Part shown: one piece after another, positions 17,292 to 25,570 of the stretch
Layout of the letters: each line of letters opens with the position of its first letter
Position numbering within the stretch: position 1 is the first letter of the stretch
DNA from: Bacteroidia bacterium
GTDB taxonomy: Bacteria > Bacteroidota > Bacteroidia > J057 > JAIXKT01
Length of the DNA stretch: 64,000 nt
Direction: 5' to 3'
Assembly: GCA_026932145.1 (NCBI GenBank)
Contig: JAIXKT010000008.1
Span: 58,484 to 122,483 of the forward strand
The notes under the pieces: model-generated
Databases searched by the model: none
Told to the model about the DNA's origin: nothing
Seen by the model: only the letters and a program-made list of their open reading frames with translations
Program-made: the position numbers and the translations under genes

Positions 17292-18722
17292 TTGCACAAA
17301 AAACTATTCTCCGATTTAGGAGTTATTATTGCATTTAATCTGCTTTTTAAGCCAATATGGATACTGATTGATAATGCTTCTCAGAATGAAATCGGTCATT
17401 ATAGTTATGGAATGTTTACAGCGGCCTTCTCTTTTACATTCTTATACTACCAGATTTTGGATATGGGCATTTCGCCTTTAATAACGAAGCATATTTCTCT
17501 GAGAGGGGGGCAAGTACAAACTTTAATCCAAAATGCCTTCCATTCAAAATTGATATTATCCTTTTTGTACAGTTCTCTTGTACTATTGATGTTTTTTACC
17601 TCTTACAATAAGCCAGAACTATTAAAATTTGTTTTAATATCTTCATTATATCATATTTTTTTATCTTTTTATACTTGGCTGAGAGCTGTTTTGCAGGGTT
17701 TGCAGAGATTTAAGATAGATGCCTTTTTTTCTACATTGGATAAACTTCTCTTAATCCTATTTTTATCCTATTTATATCTGCAAAAAAAAATGAGTATTGA
17801 TAATTATGCGTATTCCTTTTTATTAAGTGCAGCTATTTCCTTATTGATTTTACTATTCTATTTTTGGGTTAATTTTAAGTTTAGAACGTTTACGGTTTCA
17901 TTTGCCGGTGTATATTCACTTTTGGTAGGAACGATTTTCTTAGCCCTTGTTAATATTCTATTTGCCTTTAATGACCGCTTAGTTTTTGTGCTAATTGAGG
18001 GAAAATCAAGCTTTTCTGACACTGGTTTGTATTTTGCTTCGTATAGGTGGGTGAACGCAATTTCTACTTATATCTGGACAGTTTTGCCTTATTTTTATGC
18101 AAAATTTTCTTACGAATATACTTTAAAAGATTATCATAATGACTTTAGTTTTCATATAAAGCATTTACTTACGTTTATACCGGTTTTATTAGTTGCAGCT
18201 TTTATATTTACCCGAGGAGAAGTTCTTTTTTGGCAATTGAAAAAAAGTACTAATGAAGAACTTACTATTATGAAAAACCTCCTCTCTATTCAGATGATTG
18301 GTCTGTTAATTAATAGCTGGCTAACTATTTTTGGAACATTCTTAAATGCCACGAATAACGAACGTCTTGTATTTTATGTATTATTAATTGGGACTGTAAT
18401 AAATTATGTATCAATATATTACGGTTTGGAATATTTTGGTGTCTATGGAGCTGCGTGGGCTGGCGTATTTTTTTATTGCCTAATTGGATTTGGCTTTTAT
18501 GGGTTTTTTAAGAGCCGAAATCCCTATCAATATCTTCCCAAACACATAGTTAGCCAGTTTATATCAATCGTTATATTCATTGTATCTTGCTTTTTCATCA
18601 AAAAGTTTTCATTACCGATTTTGGTTCCTGAGATAATTTCAGTTTTATTATTCTTCGTATCTATGTTTCTTTTGGGAGAACTTAGACCAAATATGTTCCG
18701 AGAACTTTTTAAACAGATGTAA
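17292..18722 (+). CDS. oligosaccharide flippase-like membrane protein (MOP superfamily)
   Basis: Polytopic inner-membrane protein of 476 residues with about 12-14 hydrophobic helices and the general layout of the polysaccharide exporter (Wzx/RfbX-like) branch. Such proteins flip lipid-linked sugars across the inner membrane. Support is the N-terminal FNLLFKPIWILIDNASQNEIGHYSYG, resembling the start of this family, and the helix spacing. The only start I can justify is TTG at 17292, because the frame upstream has no ATG or GTG. It follows the gldN terminator closely and converges on the metallophosphoesterase with a seven-base gap. Substrate unknown. A glycosyltransferase lies about 1.4 kb further on, but on the other strand. 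Confidence 0.75.
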   Translation: MHKKLFSDLGVIIAFNLLFKPIWILIDNASQNEIGHYSYGMFTAAFSFTFLYYQILDMGISPLITKHISLRGGQVQTLIQNAFHSKLILSFLYSSLVLLMFFTSYNKPELLKFVLISSLYHIFLSFYTWLRAVLQGLQRFKIDAFFSTLDKLLLILFLSYLYLQKKMSIDNYAYSFLLSAAISLLILLFYFWVNFKFRTFTVSFAGVYSLLVGTIFLALVNILFAFNDRLVFVLIEGKSSFSDTGLYFASYRWVNAISTYIWTVLPYFYAKFSYEYTLKDYHNDFSFHIKHLLTFIPVLLVAAFIFTRGEVLFWQLKKSTNEELTIMKNLLSIQMIGLLINSWLTIFGTFLNATNNERLVFYVLLIGTVINYVSIYYGLEYFGVYGAAWAGVFFYCLIGFGFYGFFKSRNPYQYLPKHIVSQFISIVIFIVSCFFIKKFSLPILVPEIISVLLFFVSMFLLGELRPNMFRELFKQM

Positions 18723-18729
18723 CGAAATC

Positions 18730-20013
18730 TTAGCTGAGGGTTTTTGTTTTGTGCAAAGTAATATGCGTTATTTCCGGTAAAATACCTACCCTTCCCGGAA
18801 AGCCAATAAAACCAAACCCACGATTAACGTAAAGATATTGATTTTCAACTTGATATAAATCAGCCCATTTGGGATATTTATATTTGACGGGGCTCCAACG
18901 GATATTACCAAGTTCTATCCCAAACTGAAGTCCGTGTGTATGTCCCGAAAGCGTCAGATCTGCTCGATATTTATCTTTAGATTTTGTGATAACTTCATCA
19001 AAATGTGTTGGATCGTGGGACAATAAAATCCGAAATGGGGTATCGCTGATTTGATTAATAGCTTGCGCGATGTTTCCTTTTTGTGGAAAGGGAGGAAGCC
19101 CCCAATTTTCAACACCTGCGATACCAATCTTTTCTCCATTACGCTCAATCTCAACACCGGAATTTAAAAGTAATTGAAAACCAAGTTCTTGATGGTATTT
19201 TATTAATCTGTCTAAATTATCTTTTTTGGCTTCGCGACTTGGCCAACTGACGTAATCCCCATAGTCATGATTTCCCAAAACAGAATAATTTCCATATTTA
19301 CTTTTTAAGTTACTTAAAATATTGAAGAATGGTTCAATTTCGTCAGCACGGTTATTTACTAAATCTCCGGTAAAGGTAATAATATCCGGCTTTAACTGAT
19401 TGACCATACTGATACCTTCAGCAATAGCTGTTGTGTCAGAAAAACTACCTATGTGTATGTCCGAGATTTGAGCAATAGTAAAACCATCAAAACTATCGGG
19501 TAAATTAGGGAAAAAGATATTCACTTTTCTCACTCTAAATTGATAGCGTCCTCGAACGATGCCGTATCCTACGGCTGCCATTGGGATTGTTACTAATAAA
19601 ATCCCCAAACGGCTTAAAAACTCTGACCGTGTGATTAAGAAAACGCTTTCATTACCACCGTATGCCGGGCTTGCTATTTGAGAAGCCAAACCTCTTGTTA
19701 CCCGAAAAATATCTTCACCCAGTAAAAACAGAACGACTACTAGCTTCGGAACATACCAAAATACAAAAAATCCCATAATGAACTGGATGATTTGCTGCCC
19801 TTTACCTTCCCTTAATGAAGGTTGGGCTAAACCAACAGCAACTAACACAATGAAGGATATATATGCAGACCAGTAAAAAAAGTAAATCCAATTCCGAAAT
19901 GATACACGCTGAAAAGCAATCTTGACTGCCTGAAATACATACCAATCTAAAAGCAGTAACACTAAGGCAACAAGTCCGGCTCGAATCAAAATAGAAAATA
20001 CAGAAGTAGGCAT
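18730..20013 (-). CDS. membrane-anchored metallophosphoesterase
   Basis: Calcineurin-like dinuclear metal phosphoesterase (427 residues). Four hydrophobic segments in the first ~150 residues anchor it in the membrane. The catalytic domain (about 155-415) shows the full motif series: ISDIHIGSF, TGDLVNN, GNHDYGD, LLSHDP and SGHTHGLQ. This matches the YkuE/YaeI-like branch, some members of which hydrolyse UDP-diacylglucosamine or other phospho-lipids; the substrate here is unknown. Starts at ATG 20013. The upstream sequence has only a weak promoter match. Ends seven bases from the convergent flippase gene, with no terminator visible between. Confidence 0.9.
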   Translation of the reverse strand: MPTSVFSILIRAGLVALVLLLLDWYVFQAVKIAFQRVSFRNWIYFFYWSAYISFIVLVAVGLAQPSLREGKGQQIIQFIMGFFVFWYVPKLVVVLFLLGEDIFRVTRGLASQIASPAYGGNESVFLITRSEFLSRLGILLVTIPMAAVGYGIVRGRYQFRVRKVNIFFPNLPDSFDGFTIAQISDIHIGSFSDTTAIAEGISMVNQLKPDIITFTGDLVNNRADEIEPFFNILSNLKSKYGNYSVLGNHDYGDYVSWPSREAKKDNLDRLIKYHQELGFQLLLNSGVEIERNGEKIGIAGVENWGLPPFPQKGNIAQAINQISDTPFRILLSHDPTHFDEVITKSKDKYRADLTLSGHTHGLQFGIELGNIRWSPVKYKYPKWADLYQVENQYLYVNRGFGFIGFPGRVGILPEITHITLHKTKTLS

Positions 20014-20120
20014 TGTATTTGGTAAATGTAATTACAAACAAAAAACGACGTTTAAAAATCTAACAGCTAACTATATAATCCTGTTAAGTAGTTGTGCATC
20101 AATAGAGTTAAGGTTTAAAG

Positions 20121-21212
20121 TTAATGGCAGTAAAGAAATTCTAATTTTTGTTGTTCATTTTCCCAGTTTAAAATTTGGGCAGCTTTTTGGGTGTTTCGGC
20201 AAAGCCGTTGATATTCTGCGTTATCATTAAAAAGAAATTGTATCAAGTTAGCTAACTCTTTAGGGTCTCTTTCTTTCAGAATAAGGCCAATTTCGTAGTG
20301 GTCCACGATTTTTCGGATTTCCGGTAAATCAGATGCAATTACAGGAATACCGGCCTGAATATAATCAAACAGTTTATTAGGCAACGATAGCTCCGTGTTT
20401 AGGCCGGATTTATCTTCCAATGTTAAACCAATTCTTGCTTGGCATGTGATTGGATACAGATTTTCAAAAGGAATAAGCCCCCAAAAACGTATTTTATCTT
20501 CAACTCCCTCATGATGAATGAGATTCTTTACAGTATCTAAATAATCGGTGCCTCCTCCGATAATCCAAAGTTGAACATTCTCTAAATACCGCATAGATTT
20601 TACCATAAGTTCAATCCCACGCCCCAACTTAACATTTCCTTGATAAATAACAACATTAGATGGCTTCGAATCAGGTGTACGCTGTGTTTTAGAAAGCGGA
20701 ACATTCCGAATAACAACAATTTCTTTGTTGTATTTTCGCGCGTAAATATCGGCGATGCTTTCGTTTACGGTAGAAATGTATTGCACACGGGGAAATAATA
20801 ATCTTTCTAACCATAACCATGCAGATCGGGTCCAGCGGCGGTTTGCTAATTCCGGAACCTCCGTAAAGTATTCATGGGTGTCATAAATGAGCCGAGACTT
20901 ATGCCAACGAGCTACCAAAAAGTTGGGTAATAATGTATCTAAGTCATTGGCGGTATAAACATCGGCTCTATGAAACAATAAATACCAAAATAAACGAATT
21001 GTAAATTCAAGGTAAAATAACTTTCCTGTATCAAACCACATAAGAATCCGGTGATAAGAATATGGACGCGATTGCAGTGGGAGGGATTTCTTTCGTAAAC
21101 GGCCAACCAACTCCACTGAAAAGCCTAACTGTATCAACGACAACGCAACCTTGTGAACCCGCTGATCGTTAGTCAAATCATTAGTTACCGAAAGAATGAC
21201 ACGCAAAGCCAA
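20121..21212 (-). CDS. GT4-family glycosyltransferase
   Basis: Cytoplasmic, nucleotide-sugar-dependent transferase of the GT-B fold (363 residues). The N-terminal domain opens with a Rossmann strand (VILSVTNDLTNDQRVHKVA) and has the family motif DVYTANDLDTLLP near residue 87. The C-terminal domain has VVIYQGNVKLGRGIELMVKS (about 188-207), LWIIGGG, and the donor-binding ELSLPNKLFDYIQAGIPVIA (about 292-311). The start appears to be TTG (21212; a second TTG at 21206 is possible), 13 bases after a strong -7 box. Single gene. It probably acts on cell-surface glycans; acceptor unknown. Confidence 0.88.
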   Translation of the reverse strand: MALRVILSVTNDLTNDQRVHKVALSLIQLGFSVELVGRLRKKSLPLQSRPYSYHRILMWFDTGKLFYLEFTIRLFWYLLFHRADVYTANDLDTLLPNFLVARWHKSRLIYDTHEYFTEVPELANRRWTRSAWLWLERLLFPRVQYISTVNESIADIYARKYNKEIVVIRNVPLSKTQRTPDSKPSNVVIYQGNVKLGRGIELMVKSMRYLENVQLWIIGGGTDYLDTVKNLIHHEGVEDKIRFWGLIPFENLYPITCQARIGLTLEDKSGLNTELSLPNKLFDYIQAGIPVIASDLPEIRKIVDHYEIGLILKERDPKELANLIQFLFNDNAEYQRLCRNTQKAAQILNWENEQQKLEFLYCH

Positions 21213-21225
21213 ATTTTTAGTATAG

Positions 21226-21257
21226 CAAAGTTACATTTTTTTCAGATTTATCAAAAA
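21226..21257 (-). promoter_or_regulatory. promoter of the GT4 glycosyltransferase gene
   Basis: Read on the minus strand: TTTTTG (21257-21252), an 18-base spacer, then TAACTTTG (21233-21226), a perfect -7 box. The transcript would start only a few bases before the TTG start codon. Confidence 0.6.
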
Positions 21258-21320
21258 CCTAACCGATTAATGGTTGAACTATTTGGTTGAAATAGGTTGC
21301 TGAATAGTTTAAGGCATGAT

Positions 21321-22268
21321 TTATTCCCATTCAATCACAGCTTCTACGGCAAAATGGTCAGAAAGTTCTAAGGCCATCTTGGAATGTGCATCCCGCTTGC
21401 GAAATAAATGAATAACAAAATCACGGGCTTTAAAATATCTACCTGGGTTACGCCGGAACAACACATAATCAAAAAAGCGTTGATACTTAAGATGGTTCGC
21501 TTTTACAATAGCGTTGGAGTCAGAATCATAAGTAAAATCACTTTTATCTTTTTTACTACGGTGCGAATCTTCGGCACCAAAAATATCCAGCATACGTTTG
21601 TAAAATGGCCTTTGGGTAACTTTACAGGTATTTAAGTCCCCAACAATAAGTTGCGGAACATCTTCTCGATGAAAAGGACGTAATAGAAACTGCTTGATTT
21701 TTTCATACTGCCGAACACGAATGCCCTGAGAAATAGAATCTTCCATAGATTGCAGATGCGTTCCAACAATCTGAATTTTTTTGTGATTTTTTACAATTTC
21801 TGCTAACAAAGCTCCTTTATCGCTGAAACAATCACCTCCTTTGCACTTATCCCGAAAGGCAATCTGCTGCGAACTCTCTATCGGATACTTAGAAAAAATC
21901 ATTACCCCACCATCTTGACGCAGAAACTTATCTGTACCACACGGACCATAATGATATGGATAGCAGTTGATTAAGCCTTTTACAAACTTACTCCTTACTT
22001 TTTCATAAAATATCTCTTGCAATACTAGCACATCGTAAGATGAATTATTTAAAAATTCAATAATAGCCTTACAACGAGGAATTTGGTGTGTCCGAAAAAA
22101 AGGTGGAGGAAGCATAAATACATTCCAAGACAAAATAGAGATTGTTTCTAACTCTCTATCACATTGCTCTATTTGTTCTGTGGTGGAATTATCTTGCCCC
22201 CGAAGTAAGGTAGTATAAAGCACCAACCCACAAAAGAGAAAAAAACGTAAATGCCTTATGAATTTCAT
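21321..22268 (-). CDS. secreted sphingomyelinase-like endonuclease/exonuclease/phosphatase-family protein
   Basis: Exported phosphodiesterase-fold protein, 315 residues from the ATG at 22268. A signal peptide (KFIRHLRFFLFCGLVLYTTL) is followed by the EEP fold. Visible are SILSWNVFMLPP (metal-binding Asn), VLVLQEIF (Glu), GGVMIFSKYPI, KGALLAEI, VGTHLQSM, IVGDLNTC (Asp/Asn), FFDYVLF and the terminal SDHFAVEAVIEW (Asp-His). The combination with FSDKGALL and GTHLQ resembles neutral sphingomyelinases more than DNA-repair nucleases. Bacteroidota make sphingolipids, so self or host lipid turnover is plausible but unproven. Four cysteines near GPCGTDK and CKGGDC may form disulfides. I prefer the ATG over the GTG at 22280, which overlaps the promoter box. 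Confidence 0.82.
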   Translation of the reverse strand: MKFIRHLRFFLFCGLVLYTTLLRGQDNSTTEQIEQCDRELETISILSWNVFMLPPPFFRTHQIPRCKAIIEFLNNSSYDVLVLQEIFYEKVRSKFVKGLINCYPYHYGPCGTDKFLRQDGGVMIFSKYPIESSQQIAFRDKCKGGDCFSDKGALLAEIVKNHKKIQIVGTHLQSMEDSISQGIRVRQYEKIKQFLLRPFHREDVPQLIVGDLNTCKVTQRPFYKRMLDIFGAEDSHRSKKDKSDFTYDSDSNAIVKANHLKYQRFFDYVLFRRNPGRYFKARDFVIHLFRKRDAHSKMALELSDHFAVEAVIEWE

Positions 22269-22279
22269 AGATTTTAACA

Positions 22280-22287
22280 CAAAGATA
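22280..22287 (-). promoter_or_regulatory. -7 element for the sphingomyelinase-like gene
   Basis: Minus-strand TATCTTTG, a perfect TAnnTTTG box, ends 11 bases before the ATG at 22268. The leader would be very short. Confidence 0.45.
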
Positions 22288-22409
22288 ACTTAAAATTCAC
22301 AAAATATTATAAAAGAAATTTTGAATTCGCTTAATATCGTGATGAGTTGCTTCAGTAAAGAAAATGAGCTACTATAAAAAATCATGGTGTTATACTTGAT
22401 AAAAGACTA

Positions 22410-22417
22410 TAACTTTG
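22410..22417 (+). promoter_or_regulatory. -7 element for the slyD-like gene
   Basis: TAACTTTG, a perfect TAnnTTTG match, 16 bases before the ATG at 22434. No -33 TTG at standard spacing. Confidence 0.45.
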
Positions 22418-22433
22418 CAACTTCACAAAAATT

Positions 22434-22949
22434 ATGGTTATTTCTAATAGTAAAGTCGTTACTTTATCTTATGAACTAAAGGGAAGTACACGCACAAACG
22501 AACTCGAGTTGATAGAGCAAGTAGGTACAGATGAACCCTTTGTTTATCTGCATGGATACAGTGGCCTTCCACCTCGTTTTGAAGAGCACTTAGCAGGAAA
22601 AAAAGAAGGGGATTTATTTGCATTTGTGATTTATGCTCACGAAGCCGGTTATGGAGAATACTCAAATGAAGATATTGTATCACTTCCGCTATCTGCATTT
22701 GAAATAGATGGAAATATTGATTATGAGGTAGTTAAAATTGGAAATAGAATTCCAATGGTTGATGAAAGCGGAAATACTATCCGTGGAGCAGTTTTAGAAG
22801 TTAGCCAAGATGAAGTTTTGATGGACTTTAATCATCCGCTTTCTGGTCGGGATTTACATTTTTCCGGCACTATTATCAGCCTTCGTGAAGCAGACCCTGA
22901 AGAAATTGCTCATGGTCACGTACATGGTCCAGACGGCCACCATCATTAA
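22434..22949 (+). CDS. SlyD-like FKBP peptidyl-prolyl isomerase
   Basis: Cytoplasmic folding factor of 171 residues. It has the SlyD architecture: a split FKBP domain with an inserted chaperone flap, seen in TNELELIEQVGTDEPFVYLHG, the motif GLPPRFEEHLAGKKEGD, and AVLEVSQDEVLMDFNHPLSG, which is typical of the family's C-terminal FKBP part. The tail is His-rich (HGHVHGPDGHHH), as in metal-binding SlyD. No signal peptide. A Skp-like gene begins nine bases after its stop, so the two folding factors are probably co-transcribed. Confidence 0.93.
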   Translation: MVISNSKVVTLSYELKGSTRTNELELIEQVGTDEPFVYLHGYSGLPPRFEEHLAGKKEGDLFAFVIYAHEAGYGEYSNEDIVSLPLSAFEIDGNIDYEVVKIGNRIPMVDESGNTIRGAVLEVSQDEVLMDFNHPLSGRDLHFSGTIISLREADPEEIAHGHVHGPDGHHH

Positions 22950-22958
22950 TCAAAATCT

Positions 22959-23543
22959 ATGAAAATACTCAATACAGCGTTAATTTACGTTCTACTGATA
23001 GCCGTAGCTGCATTGTTTTATCTACATTTTGCAAGCCTAAGCGGGCAAGCTCCTGTCGTTAAAAAAACAGAAAGCCTGTCATCACTTCCAATTGCTTTTG
23101 TGAACTTAGATAGCATTTACGAAAAATATACTTTTTGCGTAGATTTACGAAAAGATTTTACTGCTAAACAGGAAAAATCAGAAGCAGATATGCAAAACCG
23201 TTTCAAAGCATTAGAAAGAGAAATTGTTGATTATCAACAAAAAGGCGCAGCAATGACGGATGCTCAACGTGAATCTACTGAAAAAAAACTGATGCAAAAA
23301 GAGCAAGATCTTCGGGAATACCGGACAGAATTACACGAAAAACTTGAAAAAGAGGATGCCGAAATCCGCAAGAAAATATACGAAAAAATCACAAGCCACT
23401 TACAGGAATTTGCGAAGAAAAATCAGTTTAAATATATTTTAGCGCAAGGGCAGGGGAGCACTATTTTATATGGCGAATCCGGTTTAGATGTTACAGAAAC
23501 CGTCTTACAAGCCCTCAACGAATCCTATAAGTCTGAAAAATAA
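22959..23543 (+). CDS. OmpH/Skp-family periplasmic chaperone
   Basis: 194 residues: an N-terminal hydrophobic signal or anchor (about 3-25, ALIYVLLIAVAALFYLHFA), a short beta strand IAFVNLDSIYEKY, a long charged coiled coil (about 55-145) and a closing helix/strand with FKYILAQGQGSTILYGESGLDVT. This is the Skp/OmpH pattern; the family holds outer-membrane proteins in the periplasm. It lies in a probable operon with the slyD-like gene. The stop codon sits at the edge of a 20-bp hairpin shared with the convergent recQ. Confidence 0.88.
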   Translation: MKILNTALIYVLLIAVAALFYLHFASLSGQAPVVKKTESLSSLPIAFVNLDSIYEKYTFCVDLRKDFTAKQEKSEADMQNRFKALEREIVDYQQKGAAMTDAQRESTEKKLMQKEQDLREYRTELHEKLEKEDAEIRKKIYEKITSHLQEFAKKNQFKYILAQGQGSTILYGESGLDVTETVLQALNESYKSEK

Positions 23544-23588
23544 TGATTTAAACTTTTATTTACAATGCAAATAAAAGTTTGAATCATT
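23542..23588. terminator. long hairpin spanning the convergent ends of skp-like and recQ genes
   Basis: Two 20-base arms (23542-23561 and 23569-23588) are complementary except for one mismatch that allows G-U pairing, with a seven-base loop. On the minus strand the stem is followed by ATTTTTC, so it can act as an intrinsic terminator for recQ. On the plus strand no T run follows. The hairpin contains the last codons and stop of recQ. Confidence 0.75.
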
Positions 23589-25559
23589 GTATAGCGTTCC
23601 GTTATCGAGCAGCACCCGAATAGTTTGTTCTTGCTGTGGTCTTGTTCCAGTTTTAATGGATTGTAGTAATGCATCATAACGTAAAGGGTTTTGTTTCAGA
23701 AGGATAGAAACTTCGGAGCAAATTTTTTGAAATATAACAGAACCAACAAAGCCGGTGTGTCTTCCCAAACAAGCATCACAAATACCGCAAGGTTCTGAAT
23801 TCATTTCTCCAAAATAGCTACAAATTAGCTGATTTCGGCAAATATTTTTAGTATCTATATAGTTTAAAATTGCGTTAAGTCTTTGATTAGCTTGCTCTAA
23901 TAAGAATTTATATTTAAGTTGGTTAGGATTTTGGGTAGAAAATTGTCTGCGTGAAGTGCTTAGTGCAAAACTTGGTTCACCACTTGCCGGACGGTATTCT
24001 GCAATGCCATACTGAGAGCAATAGAGTAACATTTTCTCCCAATCTGCTGCTGTCCAAGGCATTTTATTGCGCTCACACCAGAGTTCTTCGTCTGGTGTAA
24101 GCGTAGCTCCTTGTTTAGTTTGGAGAAGCGAATTTCGCTCAAATGAAACAGAATCCACAAAATACTGTAAATCAATACTTTGTGTTCCTTGAAATAAAAT
24201 ACCGCCATATAATCTTAAAAGCCAATCTATTTTTTCTGCTATTGTAAAATGTTTTTCCTTGAAAGACAATAGTTCTTGGGGCGTACAAGTAAACTGGAAA
24301 TAAGCATTTTTTTCGGGTTCTAAGAATAGTTGTACAAGTTCTTCATGTTCAAGAATTTGTATGGCGGCTAATACTTTGGCAGGGGATGTTTTCAATAATT
24401 CTGCCCAACGGTTGAGTTTTAGAGGGAACGTTCTTTCTGGGTATTCTCCGGGAAAAATGCTGTTCATATCGCAGATAAGGTTATAGGTTTGGAGTACAAA
24501 GTCCCATTCTGGATGGCTATCTTGGCATTGTTGCTGGGTGTAAAGTTTGTCTGCCGAGATAGAGAAGCAGATAGCGAATGCCTTTTGTCCGTCTCTACCG
24601 GCTCTGCCGGCTTCTTGATAGTAGTTTTCAAGGTCAGGAGGGGCATGATAATGCAACACTAAGCGAACGTCAGGCTTGTCTATCCCCATTCCAAAAGCAT
24701 TGGTAGCAACGACCACTCGGGTATCGTTGGTAATCCACGCTTGCTGCACTTCATTACGCTGCTTAGGAGAGAGGCCGGCGTGGTATGCTTGTGCCGAAAT
24801 ACCATATTGATTTAGATAGTGTTGCAACTCTTCACAGGTTTTGCGTGCCCGCGCATACACAATAGCACTTCCCTGAACCCGTTGCAATATTTCTATAATT
24901 CGTCTAAGTTTATTTTCATCATACAAAACAGAGAAACTCAGGTTCTTTCGCACAAAAGATTGCTGAAATTTTAAATATTGCTTTAACTCAAGACGCTGGA
25001 CAATATCTTCTTGAACCTTTGGCGTTGCTGTTGCCGTAAGTGCGATACAAGGAACGTTCGGTATTAACTTCCGAAAGTCTGCAATTTTCAGATAAGCCGG
25101 CCTAAAATCATGCCCCCACTGACTAATGCAGTGTGCTTCATCAATAGCTAATAAAGAGCTGTTTAGATAAGGTAAATACTCTAAAAATAAGGGAGTTAGA
25201 AGCCTTTCCGGTGCGCAATATAGGAATTTGAAACTTCCATTTACGCATCCAACCAAACGACTTTCTATTTCTGTTCGATTCAGGCTGCTATTGATATAAG
25301 TTGCAGCTATATTTCTATTGAGTAAGTTTTGCACTTGATCTTTCATCAAGGCAATCAATGGAGATATAACGATGGTAGTTCCTTTTAGCAAAATCCCGGG
25401 AATCTGAAAGCAGATAGATTTACCGCCTCCGGTGGGCAAGATTGTCAATACATCTTGTTTGTTCAGTACGGCAGCTATGATTTCATCTTGCAGGGGTCTG
25501 AATTGTGGATAGCCCCAAAACTCCTGTAAAACCTGAAGTGCTGCCTCCCTGTAATGCAC
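23556..25559 (-). CDS. recQ: ATP-dependent DNA helicase RecQ
   Basis: 3'-5' superfamily-2 helicase for recombination and fork repair. 667 residues: Walker A LPTGGGKS near residue 42, DEAH box IDEAHCISQWGHDFRPAY near 140, TATATPKVQEDI, and in lobe 2 AYHAGLSPKQRNEVQ plus the arginine finger motif EAGRAGRDGQ near 313. The zinc-binding cysteines of the RQC region appear in CRNQLICSYFGE and CGICDACLG near 590. It is longer than minimal RecQs but I see no clear HRDC domain at the C-terminus. It starts 11 bases after the DPP-IV gene stop and is probably co-transcribed with it. The final residues are encoded within the terminator hairpin. Confidence 0.95.
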   Translation of the reverse strand: MHYREAALQVLQEFWGYPQFRPLQDEIIAAVLNKQDVLTILPTGGGKSICFQIPGILLKGTTIVISPLIALMKDQVQNLLNRNIAATYINSSLNRTEIESRLVGCVNGSFKFLYCAPERLLTPLFLEYLPYLNSSLLAIDEAHCISQWGHDFRPAYLKIADFRKLIPNVPCIALTATATPKVQEDIVQRLELKQYLKFQQSFVRKNLSFSVLYDENKLRRIIEILQRVQGSAIVYARARKTCEELQHYLNQYGISAQAYHAGLSPKQRNEVQQAWITNDTRVVVATNAFGMGIDKPDVRLVLHYHAPPDLENYYQEAGRAGRDGQKAFAICFSISADKLYTQQQCQDSHPEWDFVLQTYNLICDMNSIFPGEYPERTFPLKLNRWAELLKTSPAKVLAAIQILEHEELVQLFLEPEKNAYFQFTCTPQELLSFKEKHFTIAEKIDWLLRLYGGILFQGTQSIDLQYFVDSVSFERNSLLQTKQGATLTPDEELWCERNKMPWTAADWEKMLLYCSQYGIAEYRPASGEPSFALSTSRRQFSTQNPNQLKYKFLLEQANQRLNAILNYIDTKNICRNQLICSYFGEMNSEPCGICDACLGRHTGFVGSVIFQKICSEVSILLKQNPLRYDALLQSIKTGTRPQQEQTIRVLLDNGTLYNDSNFYLHCK

Positions 25560-25570
25560 GTGCTTAGCTG

